From positions 19,178,159-19,242,158 of the forward strand of contig OX393580.1 in assembly GCA_947652605.1 (NCBI GenBank): a stretch of DNA of 64,000 bases, given 5' to 3'. Shown piece by piece: positions 48,246 through 58,267 of the stretch. Every line of letters begins with the position of its first letter. Position 1 is the first letter of the stretch. A program made the translations under genes and the position numbers. The stretch comes from Elmis aenea (Eukaryota; Arthropoda; Insecta; Coleoptera; Elmidae). The notes under the pieces are model-generated. The model was not told where the DNA came from. It saw nothing but the letters and a program-made list of their open reading frames with translations, and did no database searches.

Positions 48246-51200
48246 TTAATATTTATAACCTAAGCCACCGTAACTTCCTCCGTATCCTCCGTAGCCACTA
48301 TATCCACCGTAGCCTAAATTGCTATATCCAAGACCACCATAGCCTCCGTAACCGCCGGCAGATCCACCATAACCGCCGGAATAACCACCATAACCGCCAT
48401 AGCCGGAGTAACCGCCATAACCTCCATAACCGACAGCAACAGCGGGAGCAGCAACAGCTACAGGAGCAGCAATAGCAGCATGGGCAATAGGAGCAGCAAC
48501 TACAGCCTTAGAAACTACTTGGGGATGGGCAGCAGGTCCAGATTTGTGGACGACGGCATTGAAACCGTTGTGGGGGTCAGCGGTGTAGTCTACGGTGCGG
48601 GTGGTACCATCGGGTTCAAGGAGGGAGTATTGGCCTTTGACAACATCTCCTTCGCGTACTTCATGTTGGGATTTGTGGTCTCCGGTGTGGGCATCAGCTA
48701 CTCCGTAGTTGAATTCGTATTTAGCGGGAGCCTGTAAAGTAAAGTAAATAACATTTACATTAATGTTTGGGAATCTTACACTGCGTGTTTTGATCATTTG
48801 GTCTACTAGGATTCCTCAAATTCCAATATCAAATACCTTTTATTTCACGAAGCTTTAAAATTCGAGATATACTTTTTTCGTTCGCACAATTCTTACACAA
48901 CAACATATTTTTTAGCTGTGCAACTAATATTATATAGAGGGTGACCACTGACCAATCAATTATAATTATTACAGAATGCTTTTTTCACCTCAATAAAATC
49001 AACATAGCCAGCATAAGGAAACAACTAAAGAAAAAAGGTCGATTGATCATGGCTGATTTTGAAAAAAAAAATGATAATGAGAATGGACTGATAAACGTAG
49101 ACAGTAATTTATACCAACCCTGTTATTTTCGTTAATTAGAAAAAAATTACTGTAACAATGTCTATGGAACCCAAATTATTGAATTGTATTATACAGTGAT
49201 GTTTGATAACATGGACTTGCTGTTAATGATAATTTAATTAAAATTATTGATTATACCTCAAAAGGTATTTTTAAGAATTACCCATAATCAGGCGTTCTCA
49301 ATCTGTGGTACGCGTACCGGTCCCGGTACGCGAATGTCAAGCTACCGGTACGCGATAAGCAAATGAAATAATTTTTTTTATACAGCATCTATGTTATGTG
49401 ATGATATTACATGCGTGTAGAAGAAGAAGAAGATAGTGACAGATTTGTAGACACATATGTACATTTAAAATAATTATCGGTTTATATCGGGTGATCGAAA
49501 ATGATTGATGTCCGCTAATTTCAGACCGAAAATAAAATAACCAATCATTGCTTAATTTTGAGTCTCATGTTCGCCTTAAACTGAACAAAATTGAACTAGA
49601 TATTTCTACACTGATAAAAAGTAAACAGGCGCAACCCTCACATTAATTACAATAATTAGAATTATTATTATATCTATGCAGGGCGTTTCTTAAATACTGC
49701 AAAAAAAATCAGGCGGTGATTCCTTATTGAAAATTAAGGGGGATCTTTCATATATTTTTTTTTCTCAGACGTCTCCTTTAGGAGTTACACCCCCCTAAAG
49801 AGGAGCGTAAAATTAGGTTTCTATTTTATTTCTCAAATTTGGATAAATGTAGAAGAATGATATTTGGTAGATGTTTTATACTTAGTAAAACGTTTCCCAT
49901 AGTAATATTTTCGATCATCTGCCACCTTCACAGGGGGCTGAAAAGTGCGACCCCTGTTGTTTTTTTTTTTCAGAACTTCTTGGGGGGTTGAACTTTTGCA
50001 ATTTTAAACTTTTTTTGGAAGATTAATTTATCTACAAAGTTTTTCTGTTCTTTAGTTGTTCTCGTAAAACATACTGTTTTTAAGTAAAAAATAAAACAAG
50101 TCAACATGATCCATCAAATATTTCAAAATAAAACGACTCATTTTGGTGGTTGCCATTGCCATAGTTTGTTTTATTTTGTTACTCAAAAACGGTAGGTTTT
50201 ACGAGAACAACTAAAGAACAAAAACAGTTTCTAAATAAATCAATTTTAAAAAAAATATTGCAAAATTTTAACTACCTACCAAAACGTTCTGATAAAAAAA
50301 CTGGGGTCGCACTTTTCAGCCCCCTGTGAAGGTGGCAGATGATCGAAAATATTACTATGGGAAACCTTTTACTAATTGTAAGTATAAAACATCCACCAAA
50401 TATCAATCTTCTACATTTATCCAAATTTGAGATATAAAATAAAGCACCCCCCTGTATTTAACTCAGAAAGGAGACATCTAAGGAAAAAAAAATTGTATGA
50501 AAGACCCCCCTTAATTTTTGATAAGGAATCATCAACTGAATTTTTTCGCAATATTTAAGAAACACCCTGTATATGAAACACATGCATTTGTATTTAGTGT
50601 AATAAAAGTATTTACGAATTAAATTGTTTTTATTACAATTGTACATATAGCATTGCATTCTGTTTCCAAAATATTTACCTAAAAAAAAAGCTCATCAGTT
50701 GGGAATTTAGGAAAGTTTTATTTAGGATTAGTTTTTTTTTTGCTCGACAAAATATTTGAGAGAGTCAAGCGACAAAAAAAAGTCATCACTTGAGAATTCA
50801 GCAATTTTTTTTTTGGTCCGTTTTTCCAAAACTATTTACTTACTGGTACGCCGCCATATTGTCTACTACAAACCGGTACAATATCTTAAAAAGATTGGAA
50901 ACCTCTGACCTATATAAATGTAGTACTAAAATTTGAATCCGATTGTAATAGTCAAAAATGTTTCGAATTGTCATTCAGAATTCCTAAAAATAGTATAATT
51001 ATTGATTGTAAAGAGTTTGGAAACCTCTTCAACAAAATTACTTTCCTTTTTAAACTAAAATTTTATGCATAAAAATTAAATTTAGCCTAAAAATGTATAA
51101 CTAATAAATTAGCCATGCTAATTAATTTTAGTTTAAGGTGAGTTTACTTAACTCTTGCCCAACTTCACCTATACGTAAAATTAAACTATTACAAAATTAT

Positions 51201-53906
51201 ATGTCTGTAAATTAACAAATATGTTATTTACACATAAATTAAGTATTATTGCGAACATTGGTTTTGAAAATTTTGATATTTTTGTGTAAAAATTCGTGTC
51301 AGTGGAGCGAGTTGGGAAGTAGGTGTGAAATTGGTTGTGCTTACGTAGTAGTCAACAGCAGGGGCGGCTTTTATGATAGCTGGGGCGGCGTGCACTACTG
51401 GGGCGGCGTGGACTACTGGGGCGGCGTGGACTACTGGGGCGGCAGCGACGACGGGAGCTGCGGCAACTACAGCGCCACCAAGTCCGTATCCTCCATAACC
51501 GCCGTAGCCGGAGTAACCACCATATCCTCCGTAGCCGGCGTAACCCCCGCTGTAGCCTCCTAGACCGGCGTAACCGCCATAGCCTCCATAACCTCCTAAT
51601 CCGCCATAACCACCATATCCTCCATGGCTAACTAAGTTGTTTGTTGCTGAGTAAGATGTGGCATAACCAACACCGCCTCCTAGATATCCAGCATTTGCTA
51701 ATGCTAGCAATAAGCAGAATACAGATACCTGCAAGAAAATAAACATAAAACATTCCATTCTTTGTTAATGCTCACAAATTATAGTTAACTAAATGAGAAT
51801 GTCTTGAAAATTTTGCTATATCATGGTTGAATTAAATTGAATGAAATTTAATATTTAAATCACAATTTCTATGCAATTTTTGGCTAGAGTTTCCAAAACA
51901 AAATTTTTATTATACACGAATGTATGAATAAAAGCAGAATGATTGGAATTCGATTTTTAATAAAAAAATTAAGATAAATTTAGGAACAGAATAGGTTTTA
52001 ATTATGTACCGTGAGAAATGTTTAGATAATTAATAAAATTTAAACAAATTTTGTATAAGTATATGTTTCTTAAATATTGCAAAAACATTGGCGAGGTGAT
52101 TCCTTATCAAAAATTAAGGTGGGTCTTTGATACAAAAATTTTTCCTTAGACGTCTCCTTTCGGAGTTACACCCCCCTAAAGGGTAGCAATAAAATTAGGT
52201 TTTTATTTTATTTCTCAAATTTGTATGCATGTAGGAGAATGATGTTAGGATTCTTATAGTAATATTTTCAACCATCGCTAACCTTCACAGGGGGCTAAAT
52301 TGGGGGACCGCTGTTGGTTTTTTTTTATTAGAACTTTTCACTTGGTTACAATTTTGCAATTTAAAATAGTTTTTTTGAAAGCTTGATTTATTTAGAAACT
52401 TTTTTTATTCTTTAACTTTTCTGGTAATACCCACAGTTTTGGAGTAAAAAATAAAATAAGTAAACATGCACCATTTTATATTCCAAAATAAAACGATTCA
52501 TGGTTACCATGGTTTGTTTATGTTCATATTGGGTAGAATTAACGGGTGTAATTCATTTAGACGTTTACGCGGCGACAACGCTAGAACTCCTGTCTATTCT
52601 TCACAATATGAGTATAAACTAACCACCAAAATGAAACGTTTTATTTTGGAATATAAAATGGTGCATGTTTACTTGTTTTATTTTCTACTCCAAAACTGTA
52701 GGTTTTACGAGAAAAGTTAAAGAATAAAAAGAGTTTCTTAACAAATTAAGCTTTCAGAAAAACTATTTTAAATTGCAAAATTTTAACCCACTAAAAAGTT
52801 ATGATTAAAAAACCCACAGGGGTCGCACTTTTCAGCCCCCTATAAAGGTGGGCGAAATATTACTATAGGAAACCTTTTAATAAGTATAAAACATCTACCA
52901 AATATCATTCTTTCACCTTTATCCAAATTTAAGAAATAAAATAAAAACCTAATTTTACCGCTCCCCTTTAGGAGGGTGTAACTCCGAAAGAGACGTTTAA
53001 GGAACAAATTTTATATAAAAGACCCCTCTTAATTTATGATAAGGAATCACCTCCTACATTTTTTCGCAACACCCTGTACCTATATCTATAATACCTAGTG
53101 ATTTTTTTTTCTTTATGGTATTTTTATAATTTAGTTTTATAAAATGTTCTATTCTTTTAAAAATTCATTAATCTGTTTTAAAAATATATTAAAAATGTGA
53201 AAGAAACAATAAAAATGCAGGGTAGCTTATTAGCAAAGTTATTTCGAAAAAGATAACTGTATAAAGCATATTTACTTAAATTTATATTAAACTTGAGTTA
53301 TAAGTACAAGGCTAAACACAAATAACTTAATTCATTTGGTGCAATTTACAACATAGATCGTTTCCTCGTACTACTGTTTACAGCACGTCATCCGCTTTGA
53401 CGAAAAAGTTTTTACGAAAGCATTACTCAATTTTTAGTGAGGCTTAATTTTTTTTTTATGAAAAATAGTGATGGATTGTAAATTTTAATAATTTCAGAAT
53501 ATTTTACGCAACAAAATTTTGAGTTGCGCTTTATATTTTGTTTATTGAATTGGTAAACATTTTTATTGCTTAGATAATAGTTTAGGGCTCTGGCTAAAAT
53601 TTAAGTCATAAATTATCAAATTCTGTAAAAACATAAAACTGTTATACCTATAAGTTAAATTCGAGCAACATTGCATTTTTAATTTAATAATATGTTAAAA
53701 AATAGGCTAAAATAATATTGAACCGGCTTTAAAGAGACTAATAATCAACTATATTTAAGCTTGTATGACTAATAAAAATATTCCTAGACAATATTTTAAC
53801 AATTACGTATTGCTGTAAATTATTTCTATTGCAAACTACCAAGTTGGTTCATTTTCTCTTTTCGAAGTAAGTTCCATAATATTGTACTACCCACCTTTTT
53901 AAACAT
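48246..53906 (-). CDS. Cuticular protein, RR-2 family, long GGY-rich form (gene G)
   Basis: Exons 53895-53906 (MFKK), 51345-51728 and 48246-48731, phase-0 introns, 293 residues. The signal peptide is [17 protein letters not shown]. The arm starts [19 protein letters not shown], runs through GGYGGYGG repeats, and ends in four copies of AAPVV[HA]A before [11 protein letters not shown]. Exon 3 ([15 protein letters not shown]) carries the RR-2 domain at about residues 133-196 ([49 protein letters not shown]). The tail has Ala/Val-rich [18 protein letters not shown], then [11 protein letters not shown] repeats, ending GLGYKY. Both introns (2.6 and 2.2 kb) are swollen by transposons. Joining exon 2 to an exon 3 that lies 2.6 kb away is supported by phase and by the strict two-module pattern of the neighbours. 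Confidence 0.9.
49290..50907. mobile_element. hAT-like element in intron 2 of gene G
   Basis: The left end CAGGCGTTCTCAATCTGTGG and the right end, read inward, CAGAGGTTTCCAATCTTTTT agree as worn inverted repeats. 'Ggtacgcgtaccggtcccggtacgcg' near the left end and 'ggtacgccgcc' near the right fit the same family. The flanks show only a weak 8-bp match. No transposase frame remains, and a second element lies inside it. Confidence 0.5.
49679..50570. mobile_element. ACAGGGTGTTTCTTAA-family element, copy 2, nested in the hAT-like element
   Basis: Ends cagggcgtttcttaaatact and the inverse of atatttaagaaacaccctg. The arms are homologous to 34182-35356. It lacks the central 'gggtagaatt' part of copies 1 and 3. 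Confidence 0.7.
52060..53078. mobile_element. ACAGGGTGTTTCTTAA-family element, copy 3, in intron 1 of gene G
   Basis: The left terminus is eroded (atatgtttcttaaatattgc). The right end is gcaacaccctgta. It shares arms and the central 'gggtagaatt..cgacaacgctaga' region with copy 1. Confidence 0.7.
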
Positions 53907-53942
53907 GTTTTTTGTTTATCACAACGCACACACCAAGACGAT

Positions 53943-54057
53943 ACTGATTTTTGTTGACAAATATTTTTCTTTTTATACCGGCCTCCGACAAATATACATT
54001 CGCTGACTACTACATCTTATTATGCAAAAACATGATCCGATGAAAGTTATTTCGACA
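53943..54057 (-). promoter_or_regulatory. Promoter of gene G
   Basis: On the minus strand, TATAAAAAG (53969-53977) lies 32 bases before an ATCAGTAT initiator (predicted +1 at 53945). A GCGAATGT motif is at about 54000. Upstream TGTCGAAATAACTTTCA is at 54042-54057, 65 bases before the TATA box. Confidence 0.8.
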
Positions 54058-54059
54058 AA

Positions 54060-55114
54060 AGTATTTTATTTGGAGCAAATATATTTGGCAAATATGTTAA
54101 TTATCAATAAAGGTCAGAGTGTGATCTCGAAAAAAAATTTGTTCGATTTGATGATGTTACGTAAAGTGTGATCCATATGGGTGCTTAAGTGGTTTTTAAT
54201 TAAATTCAATGTTGCATTTCGTATGTGTACTTTTCACGCGTATGTTGTTTTACACAAAGGTTTAATGTTGTGCTGCTTGCGTTGGGTTTGTTATTTGTTT
54301 AATTTATGTGTGTGAGAAAATTTTGCGTGTCACAACAGCGATACTAAAATAATGCATAAATAGTTTCGAAATTGTAACTGATTTAGTTGGGTGATACTAC
54401 AAAATAAGTTCTCGATATGTGTTTCATAAGATGTTAGGAATTTTGGTTGTTTTCAAGCGGCCTTCATGAATTTGAATTGCGGTCAATACAGGGGGCTCGC
54501 CAATTAGAGAGGCGTGTACCATGAGACGTACACTACTGGTTAATTTTTCGTTTTTAAGATTTGTTAAAACTCTTTGATGAATTTGCTAGCGGATTTTGAA
54601 TCGAAGAAGTTAAGAATCTAAAACTCTAAATATCACTTAATTCGACTGCAATTAAGGTTTTAAGGCGATAAAGAACGCTTAACGAAAAATTGTGATAACT
54701 TACGTGGGTAAAATTGGGCCAGGGAACATTGCAAAGTACACAATTACAATAAATAATAACATTTGTGGCAATATTGGCTTTGTTCATGATACACATAAAG
54801 TTCAAAAGTCAATAAAATTAAGAAATATTGTCCCTAAATTGGTCACGTTCGATTTTGTGTATCAAAATATAGGATTCTCTTCCGAGATTCCGTTCCATTT
54901 TAACCTTTTTTATATTTTCCGGGAAATACTTATTGTCCCGGGAAATCCCGGGATATTTAAAATCTGTTGTTTTCGTTTATTTTGCGTTAAAATCTTTGTA
55001 ATATTATGATAATTTCATCAATATTGTCGCGGTCGTTATAAGAACCGGACTATTATAATTAAAAATACTGACGGTTGGTTACTAATTGTGAGTTACGGGG
55101 GCGTAAATTCTAAA
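54060..55114. other. Spacer upstream of gene G
   Basis: No gene is supported. The plus-strand frame 54692-55009 lacks recognised domains. A palindromic tcccgggaaatcccggga at about 54936-54953 recalls the repeat at 62160-62200 and is probably transposon debris. Confidence 0.4.
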
Positions 55115-55745
55115 TACAGGGTGTGTAAAAATTGGCGGAAGGGCTACACGGGGCGATGTTCTTCGTAAAATTCCAAGTCGAAAATCTTAATACGAAAATG
55201 TTGTACCACGCTTGCTGTGTCTGCAAGAGGTCCTCAAAGCTTTTACATTTAGTCCTTTAATAGGCGTTATTATTTAATACTTGCAAATGAAAAAGCTGCA
55301 ATTTGGAATAAAAATAGATTTCGAATAGTATTTTTTACAAGATATTGTGTTCTTCCTTTCAAAAATTGGTGTTGAAAATATGTAAATCACTGATTTTAAT
55401 GACAGTAATACATATGGCAACATTGTCCTTAGCTGTCATCTCTGTTTTTCTCGTAATTATTTCTTGTTTGTGTTTTACGATACCCAAAAGTTTGCAGCTA
55501 TGTTTACGAACTGAAGGCTTTCAGTTCGAACAAAAAATGTAAATACCTAAGTAAAAATTGCTGATAAAAAAATGTCCAAACGCAAATCAATATATGCAAT
55601 GTTGCCAATTTTTTTTCTTTCTTTAAATGGTTCCTGAGGCCATAGGAAGCATGGTACAACATTTTCGTATTAAGATTTTCGACTTAGAATTTTACAAAGA
55701 ACATCGCTCCGTGTAGCCCTTCCGCCAATTTTTACACACCCTGTA
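55115..55745. mobile_element. TA-flanked MITE (ACAGGGTGTGTAAAAATTGG family), copy 2
   Basis: Same length class and interior as 29851-30475. Both arms carry 'gaagggctacac' where copy 1 has 'gaagcgctacac' at both ends, so the arms of each copy match each other. It is non-coding. Confidence 0.8.
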
Positions 55746-56077
55746 TATTCAATGAACACTCAGATAACTCAAAATAATACTCAGATGGGAACACTCGCTT
55801 TGCATAAAACTATTTATTAAACAATTACTTAACACTTGGCTTCTACAACACAAATATCTAATTATGGGTCTCACAATACAAGAACAATCATTCACCAATA
55901 ACTAATCAAACAATAGACAAACGATACAAAATGATTACTTACATAACGATAACACACAGACAGTGTCTAGTTGGGTCAACTGCCCCCAAAAGCGGCCGGC
56001 AGTAAGTAGCCAGTAGCCACCAAAAGCGGCTGGCGTGGAGTAGATAAACATAACATCTTCGCTTAAATACTACCCCG
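55746..56077. other. Short spacer with a small GC-richer patch
   Basis: A patch at about 55985-56040 holds two similar agcggcYggc motifs separated by 'agtagccagtagccacc'. It looks like transposon debris with no assignment. Confidence 0.35.
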
Positions 56078-56575
56078 TACAGGGTGGTCCAAATTCGATG
56101 GGATTGCATGGGTATCTCGGTTAATATTTAAGATAGAGAAACGGTTGAATTACCAAAAATGTGCAGTTTTTTGAGACAAACTCAGAACCGTTTTCAAAAA
56201 TATTCTATCATTTCCGGTTTTCGAGTTATGGAATAAAAAGTGTTTTTTTGTCATATTAATAATGTGTCATATTAATAATGTGTCATATTAATAATGTGTC
56301 ATATCTCCGTTATATTTATTAAGATTATTTTTGGATATTTTTATGTTTAATTTAAAAAAAAAATATTTTACGCTCGCCGTTAAAAAGTTATGACACAAAC
56401 TTACCTTTTTTTAAATAGAAACGATAGTTGGCTATCACCTATTTAAATTCCTCATTTTTTCTCATTCCAAATATATAAGGGTCGATGTATTTATTTTTAA
56501 TAATACGCAAGTTATGAAGGTTTTTTAGGTTTTTTTTTCTAAGAAAATCATAGTAGGCTGTGAAAACAAAAAATA
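56078..56575. mobile_element. Partial MITE (ACAGGGTGGTCCAAATTC family)
   Basis: The left terminus tacagggtggtccaaattcg is intact and the interior matches 28644-29276. The right terminus is missing where the next repeat begins. A 'tgtcatattaataa' triplication lies at about 56253-56300. Confidence 0.7.
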
Positions 56576-56576
56576 A

Positions 56577-57250
56577 ATTTATGTTTCTCTCACCAATATT
56601 ATTTTAATATTTATCTACTTATAATAATCATGGAGCCAAATGTATTACGTATATGACTTGGAGTTGTTTTTAAGTAATAAATCTCTCCTTCTGCTTCTGG
56701 CTTGTTTATTTTAAAATATTGACTTAATTTATTATGTCCCTCGATCCCAGAGGAAGACCCATTTATTTTCGGAATCCAGGGACAAGCAAATATGTCAAAT
56801 ATGAGAAGCCCTAATAAAAAACCACTTCAGAATAATTTTTTGTGCACAAAATATTTACCTTGTTTAGTAATTTATAATATTTATATGCATTTGTTAATAC
56901 AACCATATAATTTTTGTAAACGATTTGGTATCAATATTTTATCAACATGCTGCTGTGCAAAATTTTCAAAACATTTGCAAAAATAATTATTGTAATCGGT
57001 CGACAATAATATCCTATGGAATTTTTCAACATACTTTAGGAGTCTAAAATTATTTAACAATGAGGTACATTTTTAAAAAATAATTTTAACTAACTTTAAT
57101 AAAAACTTTAACCAACACTTTCGAAAATAGTATTGTAGGTATGTATTTAAAATACCTGCTGTTATACTTTTCGGATAATTTTTTGATAAACTTTTTAGTG
57201 AAACTTCCGAAAATGATCTATGGAATTTTTAAACTCTTAAATGTAGTACC
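56577..57250. repeat. Dispersed repeat R, copy 1
   Basis: Shares with 62006-62528 a series of blocks in the same order: 'gtttctctcaccaatatta', 'catggagccaaatgtatta', 'aaaatattgacttaattta', 'ggaatccagggacaagcaaa', 'cacaaaatatttaccttgtt' and 'attatttaac-at-aggtac'. There is no protein. It is probably a non-autonomous transposon, with ends not defined. Confidence 0.65.
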
Positions 57251-58260
57251 TATATCTATTCAAAAATAATTTATATACTAAAAAGCATTTTATTCACATT
57301 TTAGTATAGCAATTAATAATAAAAACTAATCAATTTGTTTAATCTGAATTTGCCAGCTACGCTCTTTTTTATCAAAAGGATATTTATCTTTTATTTATGT
57401 ACCTACTTATTATAACTCACGTAATATTAATCACATAATTAAGTGACCTGTAAGAATAACAATTAAAACGAAATAAATCATTACGTTCTTGTATCTACAT
57501 ACTTATATAAGTTTTTGTGTATTTATAGATTTCTAAGGATTCTGTTACTCTTTATAAAACTAAAATTACTTAATTAAACACATTTACTTCTATAAAACTT
57601 TAACATATATACTTGTAAAAGTTAATTTAAAGTCACGTATCTTTTTTATCACAAAAATCTTATTAAGAAATGGTAGATTAGTTTCAAGACTCTCACATCT
57701 TTGGCAGTGGCTACTGGATAATATTAAACATTTATGCATTTATAAATAAATTACTTTAAAACTATTTGCAAACAAGTAAGTTATTAGTTTAGTATAAGTA
57801 CAGATCATTTTAGCTATCAGCTGTACTCAAGCCAACTAATACAAAATCAAAAACAATGTTATCAAAAATGTGGAGAATGAAGCTGTATGACACAGCAGCT
57901 TTGCTATTCTCTTATACATTGTTTTTATGTTATTTGCTCTCGTAGTCTATTGTTATTTGTTGTTATTTATTGTTCTGTGTATAAATTATTTTAAGAAATT
58001 CTTCTGAACATCGTCATAATCAGAGTAGTGCAATTTAAACCTCTACAGCCCTTACAACTTATAAATAATATACTACTTTTTTGAGTATCGTAATAGGGTA
58101 CTGGGTGATTATATGATTATTTAATAAAATCAAAATTAAAGGAAAATATTCGCTTATATTTACATTAAAATAATAAATTGTACAAAAATATTTACATATG
58201 AATGACTATAACAAAAGATGGACAACATGATATTTGTACAAAACTAGTAATTTGATGATT
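57251..58260. other. 3' flank of gene H
   Basis: AT-rich, with no gene recognised. A patch at about 57665-57715 (gtagattagtttcaagactctcac) resembles patches at 21865 and 44535. Confidence 0.45.
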
Positions 58261-58267
58261 GTTTGGT

